From a bacterium (lineage in GTDB: Bacteria > SZUA-79 > Acidulodesulfobacterales > Acidulodesulfobacteraceae), in the NCBI GenBank assembly GCA_021794335.1, contig JAJYQZ010000338.1:1-15357 (forward strand): a stretch of DNA of 15,357 bases, read 5' to 3'. Below, in pieces: positions 1-6,722 of the stretch. Positions within the stretch are counted from its first letter, which is position 1. Every line of letters starts with the position of its first letter. The notes under the pieces were generated by a model, which was not told the origin of the DNA, did no database searches, and saw only the letters and a list, made by a program, of their open reading frames with translations. The position numbers were made by a program, and so were the translations under genes.

Positions 1-1210
1 CCGCTATTAATAAATTGTCTTTTTTATGAGCCGCGAGTTCCTTATCGACATAATACCCTAATTTTTTCCATCCCAATACATCTCTCATAGGATTTTTGCT
101 TATTTTAATGCTAATCAACGGATAGTAAGGTTCCAAAAATATAATTAATGAAAAAATAAGTCCGGTTATAAAAGAAAGGGCATAAAAATAAGTCGTTAAT
201 TTCTTGAGTTTTTGCGATTTTAAATTTAGGTTTAAGCGCAGTATCAGGATAAAAGATAATAAAAAAGCGGGAAAATATAAAAATACAGGCCAATTAGGCT
301 GAACCGTTGTTTTTGTGCATTGATATATAAAATATAAAAATGGGGCTAAGGATGATATAGACAGCGCTAAATATATATCGTTATTTTCTTTTAATCCAAG
401 ATAAAAACCTATAAAAATAGATATTAGCATGATTATAAATATAAATGGGGAAACTATACCCATCTGGGAAATAAAAAATAAAAACAGATTCGATAAAAAT
501 GCACTAAAGCTTACAAAATGACCCGATAATGTCATAAGATGCCTGAAAGATACAAAATTATTCAGGTAATTCCATATTATTACGGGCGAAAATATGGCTG
601 CCCCGATTAAAAGAGCTAAATACGGTTCTTTTTTAAAAAAATATTTACGATAGTTTTTGCTTAAAACGAGAAATAAAAACACTATGGGGTATATAAAAAC
701 CGCCGTATATTTGCTGAGCAGCGCAAGCCCCGTCGAAATTCCTATGAGATACCAATAAAAATCCTTTTTGGTCAGAATAAGGTATATTAAAAGCAATATC
801 GTCAGCGAGAAGAATAACATTTGCAGGTTTCCATAGACAATTAATATCGAACCGACATTAAGTATCGGGATTGTGTTTAAAAGCGCCGCCCACAGCAGCG
901 AAAGCAGATTATTGTTCGTAATCTTTTTTAAAGCCAAATATACATATATCGATAAAATCAAAGAAATCGCAGGCGCCGCGAGCCTCACGAAAAACTGCGA
1001 ATTAAGCCTGCCGAAAAATGTCGTCAAGGCTATCGTATAGGCAACCATGGGCGACATATCATAGTAAGAAAGCGATAAATGCCTTGACCATTGCCAGTAA
1101 TAGGTTTCCTCTGGAATCAGGTCTATTTTTGTTATCAATATGAGTCTGATTATAAAAAGGATTATCAGTGCGGCAAAAAGAGAGTATAGAATAATTTTGT
1201 TTTTGTTCAT
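1..1210 (-). CDS. GT-C (GT39/ArnT-like) membrane glycosyltransferase, 3' end outside window
   Basis: The reverse strand is open from an ATG at 1210-1208 to the window edge (403 codons, no stop), so the C-terminus is missing; the family is usually around 500 residues. The protein is strongly hydrophobic with about ten membrane spans, the first at residues 6-24. After this first span comes the first periplasmic-loop signature of dolichyl-phosphate-mannose/ArnT-type transferases (residues 33-57): PEETYYWQWSRHL followed by SLSYYDMSPMVAY, with acidic residues E34/E35 where the family has its catalytic acid. Family members move a sugar from a polyprenyl-phosphate donor on the periplasmic face of the inner membrane, for example to lipid A, a glycan or a protein. 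The acceptor cannot be told here. No good ribosome-binding site is seen before the ATG. It diverges from the pil operon. GT-C assignment is firm; substrate unknown. Confidence 0.85.
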   Translation of the reverse strand, partial: MNKNKIILYSLFAALIILFIIRLILITKIDLIPEETYYWQWSRHLSLSYYDMSPMVAYTIALTTFFGRLNSQFFVRLAAPAISLILSIYVYLALKKITNNNLLSLLWAALLNTIPILNVGSILIVYGNLQMLFFSLTILLLIYLILTKKDFYWYLIGISTGLALLSKYTAVFIYPIVFLFLVLSKNYRKYFFKKEPYLALLIGAAIFSPVIIWNYLNNFVSFRHLMTLSGHFVSFSAFLSNLFLFFISQMGIVSPFIFIIMLISIFIGFYLGLKENNDIYLALSISSLAPFLYFIYQCTKTTVQPNWPVFLYFPAFLLSFILILRLNLNLKSQKLKKLTTYFYALSFITGLIFSLIIFLEPYYPLISIKISKNPMRDVLGWKKLGYYVDKELAAHKKDNLLIA

Positions 1211-1511
1211 AATTTTTAGGAAACATTATACGATTTTTGAAGCCAAAATTGAAATAAAAAAATCGATAAAAAAATAAATTAAAAATTTTTAATAAAAAAT
1301 TAGTAAAAATCAATAAAAAAGACTTGACAATCAAAGCAGTTTTGATTTATCTTTATATTTAATATATTTAATTATAATTTACATTAAAATAGTTATAAAA
1401 ATTAATGATAATTAATTAAAATATTAAAAAATGACGATATAATATTAAGTAAGCAAATGGACGGGGAACGGGGACTTACAATAAACAAAATTACAGGGGT
1501 AATAAACTTAT
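1211..1511. other. AT-rich divergent intergenic region
   Basis: This 301-bp gap separates the leftward glycosyltransferase from the rightward pil operon. I see no credible gene: an open stretch on the minus strand only overlaps the glycosyltransferase start in another frame. The middle part (about 1250-1440) is nearly all A and T. It contains one promoter-like sequence toward pilM (1324-1353). A tandem 7-bp repeat, ACGGGGA twice, lies at 1461-1474, in the presumed pilM leader. Confidence 0.7.
1324..1353 (+). promoter_or_regulatory. Candidate sigma-70 promoter for the pil operon with palindromic spacer
   Basis: A perfect -35 hexamer TTGACA (1324-1329) is followed, after 18 bp, by TATCTT (1348-1353), which matches four of six bases of the -10 consensus. 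The spacer begins with the interrupted palindrome ATCAAA-gcagt-TTTGAT (1330-1346), placed where a repressor or activator could bind. Transcription from here would give a leader of roughly 150 nt before pilM. The -35 is seen directly; promoter activity and operator function are inferred. Confidence 0.45.
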
Positions 1512-2564
1512 ATGGCATTTAAACTTAGCTTTGGTTCAAAAAACGGCGTAGGAATCGATATAGGTTCGGATTCGATTAAGGTATTAAGGCTTTCGAAGTC
1601 AGGTCATAAATACCGTGTTTTGGATTCAGATGTAATAAGTTTACCGGGCGGTGCCGTCAGCGGCGGGGTAATAAACGATAAGGCTTCCGTCGCCTCTTAT
1701 TTAAAAAGTTCGTTTTCGAGACTTGGGATTAAAGAAAAAAATGTCGTTATAGCGGTACCGTGCAAGCATGTTATTATAAAAACAATCGAAATGCCAAAAA
1801 TGAAAGAAGGCGAGCTTGATTCGTCGATATATTACGAAGCCCAGCAATACATTACTTATGATATAAACGAGGTTTTTTACGATTATGTCGTTTTAGGAGA
1901 ATCTCAAACGGATCCAAATAATAATATGATAATGATAGTCGCAGGTAAAAAAGACATCATTAACAATCAAACAGAACTCATACAGGAATGCGGCCTAAAT
2001 CCGTTCAGGGTGGATGTGGATTGCATAGCCGTTGAAAATATGTTTAATTTTAACTATCCCGAAGAATTTGACGAGCTTGTTTCTCTTGTGAGGGTCGGCG
2101 CATCGGAAACAAATGTTCACGTAATTAAAAAAGGTTTTAATTTGTTTAGAAGAGATATCCCTATCGGAGGAGTCAATATTACCGAGGAGATAGCCAAGAA
2201 ATTTCAGATAGATTTTAACGAAGCAGAAAATATAAAAACCGGCGATATCGGCAATCGGGATATTAATTTTCAATCGAATTACGCCGTTTATCTCAATATG
2301 ATAATATCCAGAGTGACCTCGGAAATTCAAAGGACGGTAGATTATTTTGCGGCGAATAACGACAAACAATATCCTAAAAAGATTTATTTAACGGGCGGCT
2401 CAAGTAAATTACCCGGTCTTCAGGGCGATATAGAGGGCAAACTGAATATTCCGGTAGAGGTTATAAATCCGTTCAGGAGTATTCTTTTTAGAGACGAATC
2501 AGCCGATAACCGAAGCCATCTGTTCGGCGTTGCCGTCGGGCTGGCATTACGAGGGCTTGAATAA
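1512..2564 (+). CDS. pilM: PilM, actin-like ATPase of the type IV pilus alignment complex
   Basis: The 350-residue product has the normal PilM length. Its N-terminal nucleotide-phosphate motif GVGIDIGSDSIKVLRLS (residues 12-28, D16 in the phosphate-1 position) and C-terminal YLTGGSSKLPGL, a typical adenosine-pocket motif, mark an FtsA/actin-fold protein. There is no signal peptide, consistent with a cytoplasmic protein. In known systems PilM binds the N-terminal tail of PilN and links the pilus motor ATPases to the inner-membrane PilN-PilO ring. The ATG is preceded by AGGGGT with rather long spacing (about 11 nt). It is the first gene of a five-gene collinear run whose order matches the classical pilMNOPQ operon, which makes the call secure. 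Confidence 0.96.
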   Translation: MAFKLSFGSKNGVGIDIGSDSIKVLRLSKSGHKYRVLDSDVISLPGGAVSGGVINDKASVASYLKSSFSRLGIKEKNVVIAVPCKHVIIKTIEMPKMKEGELDSSIYYEAQQYITYDINEVFYDYVVLGESQTDPNNNMIMIVAGKKDIINNQTELIQECGLNPFRVDVDCIAVENMFNFNYPEEFDELVSLVRVGASETNVHVIKKGFNLFRRDIPIGGVNITEEIAKKFQIDFNEAENIKTGDIGNRDINFQSNYAVYLNMIISRVTSEIQRTVDYFAANNDKQYPKKIYLTGGSSKLPGLQGDIEGKLNIPVEVINPFRSILFRDESADNRSHLFGVAVGLALRGLE

Positions 2565-2566
2565 TA

Positions 2567-2606
2567 AAGTTACGAAGTAACTTACTGGAGGAAGCCGAAA
2601 GCTTCC
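2567..2606 (+). repeat. Two tandem hairpins between pilM and pilN
   Basis: The 57-bp pilM-pilN gap holds two perfect stem-loops. The first is AAGTTAC-gaa-GTAACTT (2567-2583, 7-bp stem, triloop) and starts three bases after the pilM stop. The second is GGAAGC-cgaaa-GCTTCC (2590-2606). A purine-rich Shine-Dalgarno region for pilN (ggag at 2613-2616) follows at once. Neither stem has a T-run, so they do not look like terminators. They could limit mRNA decay or tune pilN translation (inference), or be a small repetitive element. Confidence 0.7.
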
Positions 2607-2621
2607 GGGGGCGGAGAGGGC

Positions 2622-3206
2622 ATGATTAAAATTAATTTAAATAAAAGCCGAAAAAAGGCAAGAATTAAAATCGAAAAGAAAAGCATAAAGAGCATAAGCG
2701 GCTTTGTGATAATACCGATTATAGCGGGTGTCGTTGCTGCGGAGGCAATGAATTTAGCCATTACGGCAAAGATTAACGCGGTCAATAATAATATTAAGGT
2801 ATATAACGGCAAGACTTCCGCTCTGCTTCCCAAAGTTCAAAAGGTTAACGCCATTAAAAAGAAACAAGCCGATATTCTTCAAAAGATTAATATTATAAAA
2901 ACATTAAAAAAAGAACAAAGCGGGCCGATAGGTTATATATATTATATAACAACGGCGCTTCCCCGGTTTGCATGGATCGACTCCTTAAAGTCGGTTAACG
3001 GCAATATAAGCGTGAACGGCATTGCCCTCGACGGACAGGTTGTTTCGCTCTTTATGGATAATTTAAACAAAACCGATTATTTTAATAATGTGACGCTGCT
3101 GCAGACATCCGAGGTCAAAAAACAAGAATTGAAACTCCAAAATTTTAATTTAACATTTAACGCAAATTATAAACCGGACATTAAAAGTGCCGTAAATAAT
3201 AAATAA
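2622..3206 (+). CDS. pilN: PilN, inner-membrane type IV pilus assembly protein
   Basis: The 194-residue product begins with a short basic cytoplasmic tail starting MIKINLN, the segment that in PilN proteins docks into PilM. One membrane span follows at about residues 26-48, then a helical stretch likely to form a coiled coil. The periplasmic domain (about residues 100-190) includes LPRFAWIDSLK and VNGIALDGQVVSLFMDNLN, the usual PilN ferredoxin-like fold pattern (W-[IL]-x-x-L followed by G-x-A-x-x). PilN pairs with PilO and connects cytoplasmic PilM to periplasmic PilP. The start is supported by ggag five bases upstream. Sequence similarity is moderate, but gene order makes it clear. Confidence 0.93.
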   Translation: MIKINLNKSRKKARIKIEKKSIKSISGFVIIPIIAGVVAAEAMNLAITAKINAVNNNIKVYNGKTSALLPKVQKVNAIKKKQADILQKINIIKTLKKEQSGPIGYIYYITTALPRFAWIDSLKSVNGNISVNGIALDGQVVSLFMDNLNKTDYFNNVTLLQTSEVKKQELKLQNFNLTFNANYKPDIKSAVNNK

Positions 3207-3209
3207 TCT

Positions 3210-3821
3210 ATGGACACTAAATTAGCGCGTAATATTAAATTTAATGGACCCTTAGGCATAGGCTTAATTGTGAGCGTTGCAATATTCATAATTATTATCG
3301 GCGGCTATTATTTTCTGTCTTATTCAAAGTCAGAGGCACGTTTAAGCCAAAAAAAAGGGGTTTTAAATACGGTTAAAGCAAAATATGATGCCGATTTAGC
3401 TTTGGTTAGAAGCTATCCCGTTTTGGTGAAGCAATACGAAGCTTTAAACAAAGAGTTTGCGAGCCTCGTCTTAGAACTTCCGTCAAAAAAGGATATTCCG
3501 GGGCTTCTTATGAAAATTGCGGATTATGAAAAAATTCTCGGTCTTAATTTAAAAATGTTTAAACCAGGCAAGGTTGTTGCCAAGGGTTTTTATGAAGCAG
3601 TCCCCTTTTCGATGAATATAAGCGGAAATTTTTACAATGTTTATAAATTTTTTTATAAGCTTGCTACTATGAAAAGAATAGTCGATGTCCATGATGTTTC
3701 CATATCGAACGGCGCAAAAGGACAAAAGGTTTCCGTCAGTTTTAACGGGACTACATTTTCTTTTACGGGAACCCCCCCTCAAAAACTTGTTAAAAAAGCG
3801 GGAGGCGTCGTTAAAAAATGA
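3210..3821 (+). CDS. pilO: PilO, inner-membrane type IV pilus assembly protein
   Basis: The 203-residue product has a short cytoplasmic N-terminus, one membrane helix (about residues 14-37, rich in Ile and Gly), a predicted coiled coil (about 40-85, with LSQKKGVLNTVKAKY and later YEALNKEF), and a globular periplasmic domain. That domain contains PSKKDIPGLLMKIADYEK and later VPFSMNISGNFYNVYKFFYKL, matching the PilO pattern in which a beta strand G-x-[FY] is followed by a helix. PilO dimerises with PilN and sets the spacing of the alignment complex. Its ATG lies three bases after the pilN stop with no clear Shine-Dalgarno, so translation is probably coupled. The next gene overlaps its stop by four bases. 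Confidence 0.93.
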   Translation: MDTKLARNIKFNGPLGIGLIVSVAIFIIIIGGYYFLSYSKSEARLSQKKGVLNTVKAKYDADLALVRSYPVLVKQYEALNKEFASLVLELPSKKDIPGLLMKIADYEKILGLNLKMFKPGKVVAKGFYEAVPFSMNISGNFYNVYKFFYKLATMKRIVDVHDVSISNGAKGQKVSVSFNGTTFSFTGTPPQKLVKKAGGVVKK

Positions 3822-4255
3822 AAAGAGCCGTTTTAATGTTAATACCTTTTGCCGTCATTTTAGCTTTGCCTTCTTTGTCTGCAGGCTTTACAAAACCGCA
3901 GGCTAAAAAACATCAAAGCTCATTAGTATATCCTTATTTTTTAAAAAGGAATCCGTTTCAAACATTTTTATATACAAAAAAACCGTCCGTTTCATTTAAG
4001 GTCGGGGAAATACCGCTGCTTCAATACAGCCTGTCATCTTTAAAAATAGTCGGGATAATGGAAAGAAGGGGGAAATATTTTGCGATGATTCAGACCCCCG
4101 ATAACAGGTCTTACATAGTTACGGTCGGTTCGATTATAGGGGTTGGCAGGGCAAGGATCGCATCCATTAACGACAATACGATAAACTTAGTCGAAAATAC
4201 ATATAACGCTTTAGGGCAAATGCGCGCCGTCAATGTTGTTATGAAAATGAGATAA
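3818..4255 (+). CDS. pilP: PilP, periplasmic link between PilNO and the PilQ secretin
   Basis: The 145-residue product has a signal peptide (residues 1-21 or so, likely cleaved near SLSA-GF). The mature part carries the PilP beta-domain: PLLQYSLSSLKIVGIMERRG (about 66-85), then a core ending in VGSIIGVGRARIASI and a final NLVE strand. In other bacteria PilP bridges the PilN-PilO dimer and the N0 domain of PilQ. Unlike the Pseudomonas and Neisseria proteins, there is no lipobox cysteine near the cleavage region, so this form is probably soluble in the periplasm or held as an uncleaved anchor. It overlaps pilO through ATGA (3818-3821), implying coupled translation. Confidence 0.92.
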   Translation: MKRAVLMLIPFAVILALPSLSAGFTKPQAKKHQSSLVYPYFLKRNPFQTFLYTKKPSVSFKVGEIPLLQYSLSSLKIVGIMERRGKYFAMIQTPDNRSYIVTVGSIIGVGRARIASINDNTINLVENTYNALGQMRAVNVVMKMR

Positions 4256-4270
4256 AAGAGGGCAATTAAG

Positions 4271-5647
4271 ATGAAAAAATTAAAGTTTCAAAGCAAACTC
4301 AGTAAAATTGGCTTTAAATTAATATTTATAACATCGCTGTTTTTGGTTTTTGTTATATTTTCTCAGGCTGACTCTTTTGCAAGTTCGGGCGGCAATAATC
4401 CTAATAATCATCAAACGGTTAAAAAGTTTTTTGTCGACCCCTCGGACATGAGGGTTAGTTTTGATTTTCAAAACGCAAGCATTGTAGATGTAATTAGAAT
4501 GATAGCAAAGGTTTCTAATATGAATGTTTTAATCGGTTCCGATGTCAAAGGAACCGTAACCATGAAAATGCGCAATGTTCCGCTTAAAGATATATTGTCG
4601 GTTATAATGGAAGCATACGGGCTTGGAATGGTTAAAAAGGATGGGATTTATTACATAAATGCGTCTGGAACGATAGCATCGGTTGTTTCTGCGGAAAAAA
4701 GAGCAAAAGCTATTTCTCAGCCGAAGATAACCAAAATTATTCCTATAAATTATGTAAGCGCAACTGGTCTTATGCCTAAGGTTAAGACCATGCTCAGCCC
4801 CGAGGGAAATGTTATGTACGATAAATCCCTTCATGCCTTAATTATTTCCGATATCGAAGAAAATGTCGTAAAGGCGGTAAGCCTCATAAAAAGACTCGAC
4901 AAAAGAACCCCTGAGGTTATGATTATTGCCAAAATGGTGGAGGTTAGTAAAAATTATTCTAACCAGTTGGGGATTAACTGGAACGGAAGCTATCTGGGCG
5001 CATCCCCGACCTCTGTGCTGCCTGCCTTCTCGAAATATGCGGGAGGCAGAACAACGGCTTCTCCCGCTGGTCCGGGTCTCAGTCCTACGCTTACGACCCA
5101 AGCGTCTCCCGGAACTTTTTCCGTGGGAATATTAAACTCGGCCGTCAGCATAAATGCGACGCTTGAGGCGCTTGAAAGTTTATCGAAGGCAAAATCTATC
5201 GCATCTCCGAAGGTTGTCGTTCTTAATAATCAGGCTGCTACAATAGAAAAAGGTGAGACATTGTATCTGCCCGGCGTTGCCGGCGTCGGCGCAACAGCCG
5301 CTCCGCAGGCCATTACCGCACAAATTTCCCTGCAAATAACACCTCATATTATGGCTGATGGAAATGTTAAGCTTGTTATAAATTCTACAAACAATACGGT
5401 TGCGCCGCCGGTTTCGGGCGCGCAGGCAACGCTTGACACGGAAAGCGCAAATTCTACGGTTATTATTAAAAATGGGCAAACAGTCGTTATAGGCGGAGTT
5501 TACCAGATGAACAAAACGGTGACCAATAACGGAATTCCCGGATTAATGAGCATCCCTCTTTTAGGCTGGCTCTTTAAATCTAAAAACATAAGCTATTCCA
5601 AAGATGAATTATTGATATTTATTACTCCAAGAATTATAAAGAGCTGA
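4271..5647 (+). CDS. pilQ: PilQ, short outer-membrane secretin of the type IV pilus
   Basis: The 458-residue product has a hydrophobic signal segment (about 13-35). An N0/STN-type domain follows (about 60-130), with FQNASIVDVIRMIAKVSNMN and VPLKDILSVIMEAYGLG. Next are an N1 secretin_N domain (about 153-210, with IIPINYVSATGLMPKVKTML) and the secretin beta-barrel domain (about 215-458). The barrel contains SKAKSIASPKVVVLNNQAA and VVIGGV, and the C-terminal signature GIPGLMSIPLLGWLFKSKN ending in ELLIFITPRII. It forms the outer-membrane channel for the pilus fibre. It is much shorter than typical PilQ (about 700 residues or more) because the N-terminal AMIN peptidoglycan-binding domains are absent. 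An agaggg sequence lies about nine bases before the ATG. It is the last gene of the pil operon. Confidence 0.94.
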   Translation: MKKLKFQSKLSKIGFKLIFITSLFLVFVIFSQADSFASSGGNNPNNHQTVKKFFVDPSDMRVSFDFQNASIVDVIRMIAKVSNMNVLIGSDVKGTVTMKMRNVPLKDILSVIMEAYGLGMVKKDGIYYINASGTIASVVSAEKRAKAISQPKITKIIPINYVSATGLMPKVKTMLSPEGNVMYDKSLHALIISDIEENVVKAVSLIKRLDKRTPEVMIIAKMVEVSKNYSNQLGINWNGSYLGASPTSVLPAFSKYAGGRTTASPAGPGLSPTLTTQASPGTFSVGILNSAVSINATLEALESLSKAKSIASPKVVVLNNQAATIEKGETLYLPGVAGVGATAAPQAITAQISLQITPHIMADGNVKLVINSTNNTVAPPVSGAQATLDTESANSTVIIKNGQTVVIGGVYQMNKTVTNNGIPGLMSIPLLGWLFKSKNISYSKDELLIFITPRIIKS

Positions 5648-5682
5648 TTATTTCTTAAAAAAGATGTTATAAAAAGGTGACT

Positions 5683-5719
5683 AAAAAAGGGGTCTGATTT
5701 CAAATCAGACCCCTTTTTT
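5683..5719. terminator. Perfect palindrome, copy 1 of gggg-tctgattt family; likely bidirectional terminator
   Basis: A 37-bp perfect palindrome: arm 5683-5700 (six A, gggg, tctgattt), single centre base C at 5701, and arm 5702-5719 (aaatcaga, cccc, six or more T). It lies 36 bp after the pilQ stop. In RNA form it gives a GC-based stem with a T-run of seven, matching an intrinsic terminator in both orientations. It is the same element as at 8281-8317 and 8584-8622; only the centre base and the length of the A/T ends differ. Confidence 0.8.
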
Positions 5720-5774
5720 TCTTTATCAAATATTGCGGTTGCTAAATCTGTTGTTTTTCTGATAAAATTAACTG

Positions 5775-6635
5775 ATGTTGATTGATGTTCAAAATTCAAA
5801 AGATAAAAGAGGAATAGCCATAGATAAAGTCGGCATAAAAAACCTCAGCTATCCGATTGCCGTTCTCGATAAAAAAAAATCCCTTCAGCATACCATAGCC
5901 CGTATAAATATGTATGTTGACCTTCCCCATTACTTTAAAGGTACTCATATGAGCCGCTTTCTCGAGGTTTTAAACGAGTACAGGGGGGAGATAAGCATTG
6001 TCAAATTTCCGGATATTTTAAGAAAAATTAAGCATGTTTTAAATGCTAATTCCGCTTCGGTTGAAATGGAATTCCCTTATTTTATCGAAAAAACCGCCCC
6101 CGTCAGCAGAAAAAAAAGCTTAATGGAGTATGTTTGTTATTATAACGGCACGATAAAAAATACGGCGGCGAAAGATATTATGGAAAAGGGGACAGATCTT
6201 TTTTTTTGCGAAGCAAAAAATAAATCTGTCCCCTTTTCCCCGCTTTCTGCCGACGAAGAAAGTGTTATTAAAATCGGCGTTAAGGTGCCTATTAATACCC
6301 TGTGTCCATGTTCTAAGGAAATATCGAAATACGGGGCGCATAACCAGAGGGGCGTCGTTTCGGTTTCCGTCGAATTTAGCAAATTGATATGGTTTGAAGA
6401 TATAATAGAAGATGTGGAATCATGCGCAAGTTCTCCGATATATTCGCTTTTAAAAAGGTCGGACGAAAGGTATCTGACGGAACATGCTTATGAAAATCCG
6501 AGGTTTGTCGAGGATGTGGTCAGGTGCGTGGCAGGAATTTTAAAAGAGAACAAAGATATTAAGTGGTATAAAGTCGAGGCCGAAAATTTTGAAAGCATAC
6601 ATAATCATAATGCTTATGCAATGATTGAGGGATAA
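5775..6635 (+). CDS. folE2: GTP cyclohydrolase FolE2 (type IB) with an in-frame palindromic insert
   Basis: FolE2 opens GTP to 7,8-dihydroneopterin triphosphate, the first step of folate synthesis, in the metal-dependent non-canonical (IB) family. Family marks are DVQNSKDKRGIAIDKVGIK at the N-terminus, DLPHYFKGTHMSRF, INTLCPCSKEISKYGAHNQR (C177 and H189 in the active-site/metal positions) and RSDERYLTEHAYENPRFVED (E231). These three residues keep the spacing I recall for the gonococcal enzyme (C147, H159, E201) with a constant offset of 30. The protein is 286 residues, against about 257 for many family members. The excess lies before the CPCSKEIS motif, where residues 136-155 are encoded by a long hairpin (6182-6239). 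No good Shine-Dalgarno precedes the ATG, so the start rests on the alignment of the N-terminus. Confidence 0.95.
   Translation: MLIDVQNSKDKRGIAIDKVGIKNLSYPIAVLDKKKSLQHTIARINMYVDLPHYFKGTHMSRFLEVLNEYRGEISIVKFPDILRKIKHVLNANSASVEMEFPYFIEKTAPVSRKKSLMEYVCYYNGTIKNTAAKDIMEKGTDLFFCEAKNKSVPFSPLSADEESVIKIGVKVPINTLCPCSKEISKYGAHNQRGVVSVSVEFSKLIWFEDIIEDVESCASSPIYSLLKRSDERYLTEHAYENPRFVEDVVRCVAGILKENKDIKWYKVEAENFESIHNHNAYAMIEG
6182..6239. repeat. Translated palindromic element inside folE2
   Basis: A 58-bp hairpin lies within the coding sequence. Its outer arms ggaaaaggggacagat (6182-6197) and atctgtccccttttcc (6224-6239) are perfectly complementary over 16 bp. An inner stem ttttttgc-gaa-gcaaaaaa (6202-6220) extends the fold nearly to the centre. 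It is read in frame as residues 136-155, including EKGTDLFF and KNKSVPFS. It resembles the aroK palindrome in structure (A-run, gggg, short mixed core, mirror), but its core is acagat rather than tctgattt, so it is a sister family. Confidence 0.85.
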
Positions 6636-6651
6636 AGGGAAATAAGGGTTT

Positions 6652-6679
6652 GTCATTCCTGCTGAAGCGGGTTGGGACA
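6652..6679. repeat. Mosaic hairpin repeat (GCGGG family), folE2-aroC copy
   Basis: The left half gtcattcctgc pairs with the core of the right half gcgggttgggaca around a tgaa loop; one stem pair is a G-T wobble because of a C-to-T change. The 19 bases gctgaagcgggttgggaca (6661-6679) recur exactly at 15086-15104 and, inverted, at 12799-12817. It fills part of the 87-bp gap between folE2 and aroC. The stem has no T-run, so it is not an obvious terminator. Confidence 0.75.
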
Positions 6680-6722
6680 AGAAATGGAACGGCATATTAA
6701 TAAAAGGCGGGTGAAATAATAT

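Noticed and set aside
1059..1334. Minus-strand reading frame of 91 residues before the GT39 start
   Set aside because: It overlaps the glycosyltransferase in another frame, and its translation is low-complexity Phe/Asn/Lys from AT-rich intergenic DNA.
1995..2369. Long minus-strand frame inside pilM (124 residues)
   Set aside because: Shadow of a well-supported gene; no family resemblance and no ribosome-binding site.
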